A DNA stretch of 64,000 nucleotides from Sulfuricystis thermophila (GTDB lineage: Bacteria; Pseudomonadota; Gammaproteobacteria; Burkholderiales; Rhodocyclaceae). Below are positions 27,001 to 35,531 of the stretch, in pieces. How positions within the stretch are numbered: position 1 is the stretch's first letter; the number at the start of each line of letters is the position of its first letter. Both the position numbers and the translations under genes were made by a program. The notes under the pieces were generated by a model. That model searched no databases. It was not told the DNA's origin and was given only the letters and a program-made list of their open reading frames with translations. Location: NCBI RefSeq assembly GCF_004323595.1, contig NZ_AP019373.1, positions 1,860,001 through 1,924,000 of the forward strand. The letters are read 5' to 3'.

Positions 27001-27206
27001 ATCGGGTAAGTCACCCGTTGCTCGGTCTCCAGCGGCGAGTACCCCGGCGCTTGGGTGTTGATCTGTACCTGGACGTTGGTGATGTCCGGCACGGCATCGA
27101 TGGGGAGCTTCTGGTAGTTGAATACGCCGACGGCCGCCATACCGATGACTGCCAGCAACACCAACCATCGATGTTCGATGGCTGCTCGAATAAGTTTTTC
27201 AAACAT
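24006..27206 (-). CDS. czcA: Heavy-metal RND efflux pump CzcA
   Basis: 1066 residues, full length for HME-RND pumps. It starts MFEKLIRAAIEHRWLVLLA and has the substrate-relay motif DFGIIIDGAVVIVEN in transmembrane helix 4 (~400-416), matching the D/D/E signature of the divalent-cation (CzcA) type rather than the Cu/Ag type. Further transmembrane groups lie at ~340-560 and ~870-1040. It moves Co2+, Zn2+ and Cd2+ by proton antiport as part of the CzcCBA tripartite complex. The start is 16 bases after the czcB stop. Confidence 0.93.
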   Translation of the reverse strand: MFEKLIRAAIEHRWLVLLAVIGMAAVGVFNYQKLPIDAVPDITNVQVQINTQAPGYSPLETEQRVTYPIETVMAGLPNLEQTRSLSRYGLSQVTVIFKDGTDIYFARQLVNERIQEARDKLPPGITPTMGPISTGLGEIYLWTVEAKDGAKKPDGQPYTATDLREIQDWIIKPQLRNVPGVTEINSIGGYSKEYQIAPNPERLTSLGVTLQDIVTALERNNGNVGAGYIEKRGEQYLIRAPGQVKTLEDISNVIVSSVGGVPIRVRDVAEVGLGRELRTGAATANGREVVLGTAFMLIGQNSRTVSQAVDKKMVEINRSLPEGVHAVTVYDRTVLVDKVISTVKKNLLEGAILVIVILFLFLGNIRAAIITAAVIPLSMLFTFTGMATYKVSANLMSLGALDFGIIIDGAVVIVENCVRRLAHAQAQYGRPLTRSERFHEVFLASKESRRPLLFGQLIIMVVYLPIFALTGVEGKMFHPMAFTVVAALVGAMILSVTFIPAAVALFIGNRVSEKENWLMVQAKRWYGPLLDRVMAAKAVVLAVAAVAVVLCGLIATRMGSEFVPSLNEGDFAIQALRIPGTSLSQSVAMQQQLESTLKAKFPEIERIFARTGTAEIASDPMPPNISDGYIMLKPQSEWPEPRKSRDELLAAVQEIAGKIPGSNYEFSQPIQLRFNELISGVRSDVAVKIFGDDMAVLNKTAEEVSSMLQKIQGASEVKVEQTTGLPMLTVNIDRQKAARYGLNVGDIQDTVATAIGGREAGTLFEGDRRFDIVVRLPESLRNDLEGMKRLPIPLPRGTGTGGLEGRTNFIQLGEVASFELAPGPNQVSRENGKRRIVVSANVRGRDVGSFVADAKAALAQVKIPPGYWTSWGGTFENLQSATQRLQIVVPVSLLLVFVLLFAMFGNAKDGLLVFTGIPFALTGGILALWLRDIPMSISAAVGFIALSGVAVLNGLVMISYIRTLREEGMPLDAAIRDGALTRLRPVLMTALVASLGFIPMAIATGTGAEVQRPLATVVIGGIVSSTLLTLLVLPILYRLAHRPDEQEEDVTAEPVHPQDATTLHQT

Positions 27207-27222
27207 GTGCGTGGCTCCGGTA

Positions 27223-28821
27223 TCAATGGGTGTGTTCGGCAGAGGCTTTGCCGAGCTCAGACTTCACGACAAAACTTCCTGCTGCCGCGTAGGGAGCCCC
27301 CGGCTTGAGTCCTTGCACCACCTCGACCCGCTTGCCATCACTGCGGCCCAACTGCACGGGCTGGGCAATGAAGCCTCCGTTCACTTTCAGGAACACCACG
27401 GGCTTGTCGCCCAAGGTCTGAATGGCGTCACTGGCCACAGTCACGGGTACTTCCGCCTCCGATGCAGTCACCTCCACACTGACAAACAGACCAGGACGCC
27501 AAACGCCCTTGGGGTTGGACAAGACCACGCGGGCCTTGGCCATGCGAGTCTGTTCACCGATCAACGAACCCACAAAAGTTATGGTTCCGGTCGCGCTGGC
27601 ATCGAAGGCCGTCGCTTTGATGGTGACCTTCTCGCCAACCCTGACCAGCGGCAAATCCTTCGCGGGCACGTTGATCTCGGCCCAGACCTGTCCCAGGTCA
27701 GATACTGTGAACACGGCGGCATCTTCCTTGACTGCCTCACCGAGGCTGAGATGTTTTTCGATCACCAAGCCGTCGAATGGCGCGCGCAGCTCGAAGCGAT
27801 TGAGCCCCCCCGAAGATCCTGATGTCAGACCCAAGGCGGACAGCTTCTGCTGGGCGTTGGCCACGGCGACCTCTGCCTCGTGTAAGGCTTGCTTGGCTTG
27901 CAGGTAGTCCTGCTCGGCAGAGATCTTCTGCTCCCAGAGCCGCTTTTCACGCTCATACGTGGTCTTGGCCAAGGTCAATCGCTTTTGTGCTGTCTGCAAC
28001 TCGCTGCGCTGCTCTGATGCCGCCGGGCTGGCGATGACGGCCAAAACTTGGCCTCGTCTGACCGCCTGCCCCAGACTGACCTGCACACTCTCGACCACAC
28101 CCGCAATGCGCGGAACAATGTGCGAAGTCCGGTCTTCATTCAGACGAATTTCGCCTGGCAATTGCAAAACAGACTTGATGCGCGCAGGACCTGCCGTGTC
28201 GATGCCAATGGATGCGGCCTTGATTTGTGCATCGCTAAGCTCGACCTTCCCTTCCTCTTGGTTCAGGACGAACATGAAGGGCTCGGTGGCAGTCTGGGCA
28301 ACGATGCTGATCTCGAACGCGTGTGGCTCGGGCACCACCTCACGGCTCACCAGGCTGTCCTTGTCAGGTGCAAAGTTGAGGGTCTGCGTCTCTCCGGTCA
28401 AGCGCGTGATGGTGGCGCTGACTTTGGCTGCATTGTTTGGAAGCGGCTTATCTTTGCTGAACAGCCAGATCCGCAGGCGTGGTTCGCCTCCGTCCTCGGC
28501 CAGCAAAGCCTCCAGCCCAAAATCTCCTTCCTTGAACAGCTTGCCGCCATGAGGCCCCTTGCTGGGGCCTTCGTGGTGCTCGCCGTCAGCGTGGCCTTTG
28601 TCATGATCGTGCCCATCGCCACTCGTCTTGCCGTGGTGCTCACCATCACTGTGCGCTTTCGCTTCAACGTGGCTGCCATGACCGTGGCCATCATCTTCCG
28701 CCGTCTTGCTTGTCTTGTTGCTCAGAATGGCGGTGCCAAGCACTACGCCAGTCACGGCAATTGCAGCGATGGCGACCAACTGCTTTTTGCTGATGTTCAG
28801 TTTTTTTGTGTCGATTTTCAT
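27223..28821 (-). CDS. czcB: CzcB membrane-fusion adaptor
   Basis: About 532 residues from ATG 28821 (AGGA with six-base spacing; another ATG six bases earlier has none). An N-terminal anchor (LVAIAAIAVTGVVLGTAIL) is followed by a long His/Asp-rich metal-binding stretch (DDGHGHGSHVEAKAHSDGEH and more). Then come the CzcB N-domain (GPHGGKLF), a barrel-sandwich/lipoyl segment (IAGVVESVQVSLGQAVRRGQ), an alpha-hairpin coiled coil and a beta-barrel. It links CzcA to CzcC in the periplasm. Confidence 0.92.
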   Translation of the reverse strand: MKIDTKKLNISKKQLVAIAAIAVTGVVLGTAILSNKTSKTAEDDGHGHGSHVEAKAHSDGEHHGKTSGDGHDHDKGHADGEHHEGPSKGPHGGKLFKEGDFGLEALLAEDGGEPRLRIWLFSKDKPLPNNAAKVSATITRLTGETQTLNFAPDKDSLVSREVVPEPHAFEISIVAQTATEPFMFVLNQEEGKVELSDAQIKAASIGIDTAGPARIKSVLQLPGEIRLNEDRTSHIVPRIAGVVESVQVSLGQAVRRGQVLAVIASPAASEQRSELQTAQKRLTLAKTTYEREKRLWEQKISAEQDYLQAKQALHEAEVAVANAQQKLSALGLTSGSSGGLNRFELRAPFDGLVIEKHLSLGEAVKEDAAVFTVSDLGQVWAEINVPAKDLPLVRVGEKVTIKATAFDASATGTITFVGSLIGEQTRMAKARVVLSNPKGVWRPGLFVSVEVTASEAEVPVTVASDAIQTLGDKPVVFLKVNGGFIAQPVQLGRSDGKRVEVVQGLKPGAPYAAAGSFVVKSELGKASAEHTH

Positions 28822-28823
28822 AT

Positions 28824-30179
28824 TCATTCCTGATTGGATGGCTTGTCGGCATTCGGGGTGGAGTCGCCGAGCACCCGGTCAATGTCCGCCGCCGCGCGAT
28901 GCGCTTCGGCCAGTGCCTTGAGGTATTGGGACTTGGCGGCGAAGTAGGTGCGCTGCGCGTCTAGCACTTCTAGAAAGTTGAACTTGCCGTTCTCGAATCC
29001 GATGGTGGCTGCGTCGTAGGCACTCTTAGCCCCGGGGAGTACGTCCCGTTGCAAGACCTCGACTTCCCTGCGAATGGCGTCCAGCCGCTCGCGGGCTTGC
29101 ATCACTTCAGTGCCGACTCGCACGTTCAACGCCTGGAGTTCGTCCCGGGCTTTGTCTTCGCGCTTCAGCGCTTCCAGCAAGTTGCCCTGATTGCGATCAA
29201 ACAACGGCAACGGCACGGAGACGCCGAACAGCAGCTGATCACGCTGCAGCTCATTGGAGCGCTTCACTCCCAGGCTGAAGGTGACATCGGGTACCCGCTT
29301 GCTGCGCTCCAAATCGACCAGTGATCTGCGGCGTTCCATCTCTAGCTGCGCACGACGCAAGGTTGGCGAGACAGACAGGCGTTGCTGGACACTGTCGAAG
29401 CTTGGAACGGGCGGGAGCGCTTCAACATTGCCCGCGACGAGGGTGAAGCGAGGTGGATTGGCACCCAGCAAGCTGGCAAGACGTCCCCGAGCGTTGCGGT
29501 GCTCGCTTTGCGCCTGGGCGAGTTCAACGCGCACCCCGGCCTCAGCCACCCGGGCCTTTGATTCTTCGACGGGAGAAACCTTACCCGCTGCCACGCGCTT
29601 GGCAACCGCGTCGGTCGCTTTTCTCGCCAAATCGACACTGTCAAGAGCCAGTGCTACACGCTCCTGGGCTGCCAGCGTTTCGAAGAAGGCGGCGACCACA
29701 GCGGCGCGGATTTCGATGCGCCGCACATTCAGGTCTTCCACTGCGATGTCGCGCCCTCGCTCGGCGGCCGCGATACGGGCCGCGCGCTTGCCGCCCATTT
29801 CAACGGGAAGGTTGATCTGCACGCTTTGTGTACGGGTCTGTGCGCGCTGGTCTTCCAGTAAATAGGCAAGCTCTGGGTTAGGGCGCGCTTGCCCTTGAAG
29901 CACCTGACCTTCAGCAGCCTCAATTTCACGTTTTGCGACGGTAAGGTCTGGATTGCCGTCGAGCGCCAACGCGATGGCTCTCTGCAACGTCAGAAGCGTC
30001 GCCACATCGGCCTGCGACTCAGATTGGGCTGTGCGGTTGGCTTGCGCAGCAGGCAGCGATTGGGCAAAAGATACCCCTGCGGTGAGCGCAATAAGCAGGC
30101 CCGCTGCAGTTGCCTTTTTTGTAGCCCTATGAACGGCAAGTGACGCCCGTCGTTTTTGCTTGTGAATACTCTTCAACAT
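28824..30179 (-). CDS. czcC: CzcC outer-membrane efflux channel
   Basis: About 451 residues from ATG 30179, seven bases after GGAG. A long signal region ends near GVSFAQ. Two TolC-type repeats follow, with the typical long helices (LTLQRAIALALDGNPDLTVA; RERLDAIRREVEVLQRDVLPG) and the family's GFENGKFNFLEVLDAQRTYF. It forms the outer-membrane exit duct of the CzcCBA pump. Its stop overlaps the region of the czcB start. Confidence 0.92.
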   Translation of the reverse strand: MLKSIHKQKRRASLAVHRATKKATAAGLLIALTAGVSFAQSLPAAQANRTAQSESQADVATLLTLQRAIALALDGNPDLTVAKREIEAAEGQVLQGQARPNPELAYLLEDQRAQTRTQSVQINLPVEMGGKRAARIAAAERGRDIAVEDLNVRRIEIRAAVVAAFFETLAAQERVALALDSVDLARKATDAVAKRVAAGKVSPVEESKARVAEAGVRVELAQAQSEHRNARGRLASLLGANPPRFTLVAGNVEALPPVPSFDSVQQRLSVSPTLRRAQLEMERRRSLVDLERSKRVPDVTFSLGVKRSNELQRDQLLFGVSVPLPLFDRNQGNLLEALKREDKARDELQALNVRVGTEVMQARERLDAIRREVEVLQRDVLPGAKSAYDAATIGFENGKFNFLEVLDAQRTYFAAKSQYLKALAEAHRAAADIDRVLGDSTPNADKPSNQE

Positions 30180-30343
30180 CCGATTCTCCAGTGATTTCAA
30201 AGACACGAGGAAATCGGCGGAGAGCGATCCAAATGATCGCCTGCTACATCGTCACGTCAGCGGCGCAAAGGCGGCTTTGTGCGGTCACGCACCAAGCGCG
30301 ACTGCTTTAGTGACGACGAGGGAAGGAACGCGCTCCCCGCCGA

Positions 30344-30697
30344 TCAGGCGAGGACACGCCACTGCGGGCGTTCTAAGCGTTCGAAAGGGGGCGACGTAAG
30401 ATGCAGCCAGTAGTCCGCTATGTCTAGGGACGAGCTGAACATCGGCGGGAGAGTCACCTCCCCAGGCAGGGCTGATGAACACCCCGCATGGCAGGATGCG
30501 CAATCAGGGTCACCGCCACCGGTTTTGGCTGGATCGGGTGCTGTCTCTTTACCATCAGTAGCCTTGTGCTGATGGTCATGGTGACCGAAGTGTTTGGCTG
30601 CGGCCCCAGTTTCGTGCTGGCAATAGGATGCAATCGCTGCCCAACTGAGCTGCAGCGGCATCAATACCAGCAGAAAAATCATAAACAAGCGACGCAT
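30344..30697 (-). CDS. czcI: CzcI-like periplasmic regulator
   Basis: 117 residues from ATG 30697. It begins MRRLFMIFLLVLMPLQLSWA, the conserved CzcI signal, then AIASYCQHETG and a His-rich FGHHDHQHKA, then DCASCHAGC. CzcI precedes czcC in Czc operons and modulates their expression. The ribosome site is poor. An IS5-family element ends 57 bp upstream, so the native promoter region may be disturbed. Confidence 0.82.
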   Translation of the reverse strand: MRRLFMIFLLVLMPLQLSWAAIASYCQHETGAAAKHFGHHDHQHKATDGKETAPDPAKTGGGDPDCASCHAGCSSALPGEVTLPPMFSSSLDIADYWLHLTSPPFERLERPQWRVLA

Positions 30698-30753
30698 GGA
30701 CAAGATTGTAGCAGCTATAGTGTTTTGGCGGAAGGGCCGGATTCGGCTCCGCT

Positions 30754-32082
30754 TAGCAGGCCGTTGAAAAAGTGGGCATCGAACGCATCAGGGACGCTGT
30801 TTTCGAAGAAACGAGTGGCCCAGACGCGTCTGCGCAGCGATTGCACCGGCCAATCTGGCCTGTTTGCAGGCCATCTCGCCCATTTCGGGCGCACGTATCC
30901 CCGGGCTCACGCATGATGCGCGTCCCACCAGCCGCCGATGCTGCCCATGCGCACCAGGTTGTAGGTGGCAAAGCACAGCAGCGCCTGACCCGTGAGCTTG
31001 GCCTGACCGATGAGCTTGGTCTTGGCCAGACCACCCACGGTCTTGATCCAGCCAAAGGCCTCCTCAATGCGCTTGCGCACCTTCTGACTGGTCTTGTAGC
31101 CCTCGTGTCGGGTGATCCGGGCATCCACCGCCGAGTGCTTGTCCTTGGCCGCTACGTGCGGCGTGACCTTGAGCTTTCGGCAGCCCTTGATGAAGGCCTT
31201 GCTGTCGTAGCCCTTGTCGGCCCCGACCGTAGCCCGCTTGTTCTTGTTGTCCCGACGCTTCAACATGGCCAGCGCCGCCTCGCGCTCGGCGGTGCCGCTG
31301 GCATGGGTGATCTCCACGTCCACGATCAACCCGTTGCGGTTTTCCATCAGGATGTGGCCCATGTGGCACAGGCGGGACTTGTCGCCCTGGCTCTTCTTGA
31401 ACAGGCGGGCATCGGCGTCCGTGGTGCTGGCGTGGGTGTCGTTGCAGCGCTCCTGCCCTTTGAAGTCCACCTCGGGGTTGCGCCCGGGCGGGCTGGCGCT
31501 GTCGTCGTCCCGGCGCTTGAAGCTCTTGTGCGAGGCCCAGGCCTCGATCAGCGTGCCGTCCACGCTGAAGTGTTCGTCGCTGGTCAACTTCGCCCAATCG
31601 GCGGTGTGCTTGACCCGCTCGAAGAAGGCGCGGGCCAAGTCTTCGTTGAAGAGCCGCTCGCGGTTGGCGCTGAAGGTGGAGTGGTCCCAGACCTTGTCCT
31701 CGATGTTCAGGCCCACGAACCAGCGGTACAGCAGGTTGTAGTTGACCGCTTCGACCAACTGGCGCTCGCTGCGGATGGAGAACAGGATCTGCAGCAGCAG
31801 GGCCTTGAGCAGCATCTCCGGCGGCACCGAGGGGCGGCCCCGGCGGGCGTACACCGCGTCGAACTCGCGGTTCATCGTCGCCAGCAGCGCAACGACTGCG
31901 GCGCGCAGTTTGCGCAGCGGGTGTGTCTGCGGCACGCGCTCTTCAAGGCTGATGTAGCTGAACATCGCTTGCCTGGGAAGTCTTGGTTGCCTCTCATCGT
32001 CCTCGTCTGGGTTGTTCGCCGATGGCTTCAGATCGTACTGGCCGACGCCAGCGTCGACGGGGGATTTTTCAACGGCCTGCTA
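30754..32082 (-). mobile_element. IS5-family insertion sequence
   Basis: Bounded by the inverted repeat TAGCAGGCCGTTGAAAAA (30754-30771 and 32065-32082). If the outer TA is counted as target, the flanks share TA. It carries one full-length transposase. It lies directly upstream of czcI and points in the same direction. Confidence 0.85.
30907..31965 (-). CDS. IS5-family transposase
   Basis: 352 residues. The N-terminal domain (MFSYISLEERVPQTHPLRKL) and a DUF772-like part (PPEMLLKALLLQILFSIRSE) are followed by the DDE core: HFSVDGTLIEAW for the first Asp, GADKGYDSKAF for the second, and RKRIEEAFGWIKTVGG for Glu. It appears intact. Confidence 0.92.
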   Translation of the reverse strand: MFSYISLEERVPQTHPLRKLRAAVVALLATMNREFDAVYARRGRPSVPPEMLLKALLLQILFSIRSERQLVEAVNYNLLYRWFVGLNIEDKVWDHSTFSANRERLFNEDLARAFFERVKHTADWAKLTSDEHFSVDGTLIEAWASHKSFKRRDDDSASPPGRNPEVDFKGQERCNDTHASTTDADARLFKKSQGDKSRLCHMGHILMENRNGLIVDVEITHASGTAEREAALAMLKRRDNKNKRATVGADKGYDSKAFIKGCRKLKVTPHVAAKDKHSAVDARITRHEGYKTSQKVRKRIEEAFGWIKTVGGLAKTKLIGQAKLTGQALLCFATYNLVRMGSIGGWWDAHHA

Positions 32083-32484
32083 GCTCGGCACACCCGCGCA
32101 CCCAGTCTCGGTCCATTGCGCCGAACTTCGGGCCTGGGAGGTCACGCAGCAGCGCGACGGTTGCACCAGTAGAAGGTTCACTCCGCGTCGCGGGCCTTCG
32201 TGCCGTTCGGGGCAAAGAGATGCGGGCATCCTATCCCCCCGCGTCAGAATACTTGTCGCCCCGATAGGACCAGAGCTGTGAGACTGGTTCATTGATGGTG
32301 GTGGGAGGCTGTGGAGCTTGTGGGCGAAGGCCGGCGCGGTGGGCAACGCGGATGCGTTGTCCACGGCAAGCTGGCCGGTGCGCGAAGCGCATCGTCCACA
32401 AATGCACAGCCTGTGCGGCGCCGAAGGCGCCGCCCCCCGCACACCATCGTTTCATCGACACGGGGGCGCGGATGAGAGAAGAAG
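32083..32484. other. Spacer between IS5 and IS3 elements
   Basis: About 400 bases with no recognised gene. The part from ~32277 (TGTGAGACTGGTTC) probably belongs to the left end of the following IS3 element. The first ~190 bases may be a host remnant, but I cannot identify it. Confidence 0.4.
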
Positions 32485-32964
32485 TTGGCCCGATACGGAC
32501 AAGCATTCAAGGTCCGGGCGGTGGCACGCATGCTGCCGCCGGAGAGCGCCGCACCGCAGGTGGTGTCGCGCGAGATCGGAGTGGGCGTGGACACGCTGGA
32601 GCGCTGGCGCGCTGAGTCGTTGGCCAGGCCGGCGAAGGAGCGCGTGTGGACAGCTGCCGCGCGCCTGGAGGCGGTGATCACGACCGCGGCGATGGACGAT
32701 GCCTCGCGCAGCGCCTGGTGCCGCGAGAACGGCGTGTACGCGCAGCAACTGCAGCAATGGCGAGACAACGCGGTGCGGGCACTGGCTGCACCCGAGCAAG
32801 TACGTGCCAGCCCCTCGCAGACCAAGGAGGATCGGCGCCGCATCAAAGAGCTCGAGCGAGAGGTACGCCGCAAGGACAAGGCCCTGGCCGAGGCGGCGGC
32901 GCTGCTGGTGCTGTCAAAAAAAGCCGAGGCGATCTTCAACAGGAACAAGGGCGAGGACGAATGA
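32485..32964 (+). CDS. IS3-family transposase OrfA
   Basis: 159 residues. It has a helix-turn-helix (VVSREIGVGVDTLERWRAES) and a C-terminal coiled coil (RRRIKELEREVRRKDKALAE). A seven-A run at 32916-32922 in zero frame TCA AAA AAA is a standard -1 slippery site leading into orfB. Its stop overlaps the orfB ATG. Confidence 0.88.
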   Translation: MARYGQAFKVRAVARMLPPESAAPQVVSREIGVGVDTLERWRAESLARPAKERVWTAAARLEAVITTAAMDDASRSAWCRENGVYAQQLQQWRDNAVRALAAPEQVRASPSQTKEDRRRIKELEREVRRKDKALAEAAALLVLSKKAEAIFNRNKGEDE

Positions 32965-34058
32965 TCGGCCTCGAAGATCGCCAGGAAATTGCCCGAGACA
33001 TCGAAGCGGCTTGCGATGCCGGTGCGCGCCTGAAGCCAGCGTGCGAACTCATGGGGATCAGCGCGCGTACCTTGCAGCGCTGGAAGGCCGGCCAAGGCCT
33101 GGAATCGGGCGATGGCAGGCCGCAGGCCGTGCGGCCGGCGCCAGCCCATGCGCTGAGTGATCGCGAACGTGCGCAGATCGTCAGCGTGGCCAACGAGCCG
33201 CGCTTCGCCGATCTGCCGCCGGCGCGCATCGTGCCGACGCTGGCTGACGAGGGCGTCTACATCGCCAGCGAGTCCAGCTTCCGCCGCGTGCTGCGTGCGC
33301 AGGGGCAAATGAGTCACCGCGGGCGCGCCAAGGCACCACGCAAGGGCCGGCCACCGACCACTCACGTGGCCACCGCGCCGCGACAGCTGTGGTGCTGGGA
33401 CATGACGTTCCTGCCAAGGGATGTCGCCGGACGCTGGTTCTTCCTGTACCTCATCATGGACGTGTACAGCCGCAAGATCGTGGGCTTCGAGGTGCACGAG
33501 GACGACGACTGCGACCACGCTGCGCGGCTCGTGCAGCGCACGGCGCTGGCCGAGGGCATTCACGCCATGCCGCGTGACGAGCGACCCGTACTGCACGGCG
33601 ACAACGGCGCCACGCTGAAGGCCACCACCGTGCTGGCCATGCTGTGGTGGCTGGGCGTGAAACCGTCGTACTCACGGCCCCGCGTGAGCGACGACAACGC
33701 CTTCGTCGAAAGCCTGTTCCGCACGGCGAAGTACCGGCCGGAGTTCCCAGAAAAGGGCTTTACGGATCTGTGCGCCGCGCGCGAGTGGGCGCGCCAATTC
33801 GTGCATTGGTACAACCACGATCACAGGCACAGCGGCATCCGCTACGTCAGCCCGGCACAGCGCCATGAAGGCCACGACGTCGCGATCCTTGCGGCTCGGC
33901 ACCAGGTCTACCTCCAGGCTCGCGAACGCAACCCCGCGCGCTGGTCACGCGGCACACGCGACTGGTCGCACATCCGGGCCGTTACCCTCAACCCTGAACG
34001 CGACTCTGTGGTCACAACGGCTGTGAGCCGAGGAGACATTCAGCCGATTGCTGCGTGA
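32961..34058 (+). CDS. IS3-family transposase OrfB (DDE integrase)
   Basis: About 365 residues from ATG 32961. A helix-turn-helix (ACELMGISARTLQRWKAGQG) is followed by the rve core: LWCWDMTFLPRDV for Asp, VLHGDNGATLKA for the second Asp, and SDDNAFVESLFRTAKY for Glu. It is probably made both alone and as a frameshifted fusion with OrfA. Confidence 0.9.
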   Translation: MIGLEDRQEIARDIEAACDAGARLKPACELMGISARTLQRWKAGQGLESGDGRPQAVRPAPAHALSDRERAQIVSVANEPRFADLPPARIVPTLADEGVYIASESSFRRVLRAQGQMSHRGRAKAPRKGRPPTTHVATAPRQLWCWDMTFLPRDVAGRWFFLYLIMDVYSRKIVGFEVHEDDDCDHAARLVQRTALAEGIHAMPRDERPVLHGDNGATLKATTVLAMLWWLGVKPSYSRPRVSDDNAFVESLFRTAKYRPEFPEKGFTDLCAAREWARQFVHWYNHDHRHSGIRYVSPAQRHEGHDVAILAARHQVYLQARERNPARWSRGTRDWSHIRAVTLNPERDSVVTTAVSRGDIQPIAA

Positions 34059-34060
34059 CA

Positions 34061-34203
34061 GAGGCGACAAGTAGCTTGACGCGCGCCGGCGTGTCGTCGA
34101 TTACCGGTGCGTGGGTCTGCACAGCGGCAGGCGAGCAATGCTTGGCACATCCGCGACTCTCCGACGTAGCAGAAATTTCATCAAGCTTGGTATTTTGGTT
34201 CAT
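34061..34203 (-). pseudogene. 5' stub of a heavy-metal (HMA-domain) protein gene cut by IS3
   Basis: From ATG 34203 (GGAG upstream) the reading gives MNQNTKLDEI, then a Cys/His segment GCAKHCSPAAVQTH, then ARVKLLVAS, which looks like the first strand of an HMA domain just before its expected MDC motif. It breaks off at the IS boundary. Such N-termini belong to Cd/Pb/Zn P-type ATPases or related transporters. It has an intact MerR-type promoter upstream, so it was probably a metal-induced gene. The rest is not found across the IS. Confidence 0.55.
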
Positions 34204-34225
34204 GAGGGCTCCTATTGTTCCGTCC

Positions 34226-34256
34226 ATTAGAAACCATGTAGCAACTAAAGAGTCAA
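34226..34256 (-). promoter_or_regulatory. Orphan MerR-type promoter
   Basis: Minus strand TTGACT, 19-bp spacer, TCTAAT. It aligns closely with the promoter at 20936-20966 (shared TTGACTCT.TAGT.GCTA), but its palindrome is imperfect. It lies just upstream of the truncated metal-protein stub. A CadR-type regulator could still act on it. Confidence 0.7.
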
Positions 34257-34332
34257 GAGAGTAAAATGCACGTCATCGATGCCCTCAGTACATTGACCTT
34301 GCCCCTGTTTCGTGTAGCTCTTAACCCACGGT

Positions 34333-35202
34333 TCACGCGGCCTTTTTACGCTGTGCCTCGTACCAGCGCTGCTCGTACTGCATCGGGCTGAGGTAGCCCA
34401 GCGACGAATGCAGCCTGCGGTGATTGTAGAAGGCTATCCAGTCCATCACCGCCTGCCTGGCCTGCTCACGGGTAGCGAATTTGCACCCATGTACGCTAGC
34501 TGTTTTCAGCCGACCCCAGAAGCTCTCGGTCGGTGCGTTGTCCCAGCAGTTCCCCTTTCTGCTCATCGATGAACGCATGCCCCAGTCCTTCAAGGCATCC
34601 TGGAACTCATGGCTGCAATACTGGCTGCCCCGGTCGCTGTGGAATACCAGCCCAGGAGGTGGCCTGCGGCGCCACCACGCCATGGCCAGTGCGTCCTTGA
34701 CCAGGCTGGCCTGCATGTGCGGCTGCAGGCTCCAACCCACCACCTGACGGTTGAACAGGTCGATGACCGCAGCCAGGTACAGCCATCCCTCGTCGGTTTG
34801 GATGTAGGTGATGTCGCCACTCCACAGCTGGTTGGGCGCCTCGGGGTTGAAGCGCCGCTGCACCAGGTCGGGCGCCATCGGCAGGCTGTGGCGGCTGTCG
34901 GTAGTCACCACGAACTTGCGTTTGGTCTTGGCCCTGATGCCGTGCTGCTGCATGAGCTTGCGCACCCGGTCCTTGCCCACCCGGATGCCCCGGGCCAGCA
35001 GTTCCTTGTGCATGCGGGGCCAGCCGTATTCCCCCTTCACCTCGGCGTGGATGGCGCGCATGTACGCCAGCAGGGCTTCGTCACTGTGACGCCGGGCAGG
35101 TCCACCGTGGCCCGCCTGCCGCCGGCGCAGCCAGTTGAAGTACCCGCTTGCGCTGACCTCCAGCACCCCGCAGGACACACTCACCGGGTACAGCTTTCTC
35201 AT
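34333..35202 (-). CDS. IS3-family transposase OrfB (DDE integrase)
   Basis: 289 residues. It begins with an HTH_21-type segment (EYGWPRMHKELLARGIRVGK), then the rve core: LWSGDITYIQTDEGW, VFHSDRGSQYCS and NAPTESFWGRLKTA supply Asp, Asp and Glu. It ends LHSSLGYLSPMQYEQRW. Its ATG overlaps the orfA stop by four bases. It appears intact. Confidence 0.93.
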   Translation of the reverse strand: MRKLYPVSVSCGVLEVSASGYFNWLRRRQAGHGGPARRHSDEALLAYMRAIHAEVKGEYGWPRMHKELLARGIRVGKDRVRKLMQQHGIRAKTKRKFVVTTDSRHSLPMAPDLVQRRFNPEAPNQLWSGDITYIQTDEGWLYLAAVIDLFNRQVVGWSLQPHMQASLVKDALAMAWWRRRPPPGLVFHSDRGSQYCSHEFQDALKDWGMRSSMSRKGNCWDNAPTESFWGRLKTASVHGCKFATREQARQAVMDWIAFYNHRRLHSSLGYLSPMQYEQRWYEAQRKKAA

Positions 35203-35531
35203 TTGGTGAATCCAGGCGTACCTCGCAGCGTGTCCTGCGCGAAGTACGCCGCGGCTTTTTTTGCGATGTCGCGCTCCATGCGAAGGCGAGCATTCTCTGC
35301 ACGCAACCGGGCTATCTCCATCTGCTCGGGCGAGACCTGGATGCTCTTGCCTCCACCGCCCGCACCGTCCAATTCTCCCTTGGCTGACAGCCGTACCCAG
35401 TTGCTCAGGCTCGCTTTGGGAATGCCCAGTACCTTGGCCACCACCGCAATCGCCTGACCCGAGCGGACCTGCCGAACAGCCTCCTGCTTGAACTCTCGCG
35501 TGTACTGCGCACGCACCTGCTTGTCACTCAT
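35199..35531 (-). CDS. IS3-family transposase OrfA
   Basis: 110 residues from ATG 35531 (GGAGTT upstream). Helix-turn-helix [20 protein letters not shown] and coiled coil [21 protein letters not shown] seven-A run (35256-35262 on the complementary strand) near the 3' end is the likely -1 frameshift site for the OrfAB fusion. Confidence 0.9.
   Translation of the reverse strand: MSDKQVRAQYTREFKQEAVRQVRSGQAIAVVAKVLGIPKASLSNWVRLSAKGELDGAGGGGKSIQVSPEQMEIARLRAENARLRMERDIAKKAAAYFAQDTLRGTPGFTK

Larger units (their letters stand above)
32277..34062 (+). mobile_element. IS3-family insertion sequence (ends tentative)
   Basis: Encodes overlapping orfA and orfB. The likely ends are TGTGAGACTGG at the left and GCTGCGTGACA at the right, judged from the IS3 TG...CA rule and from where the truncated metal-protein gene breaks off. 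The inverted repeats are weak, so boundaries could shift by tens of bases. Confidence 0.6.

Noticed and set aside
34264..34293. A plus-strand start MHVIDALST next to the orphan MerR-type promoter
   Set aside because: It does not resemble a MerR regulator and is cut by the IS within ten codons; joining across the IS gives an early stop.
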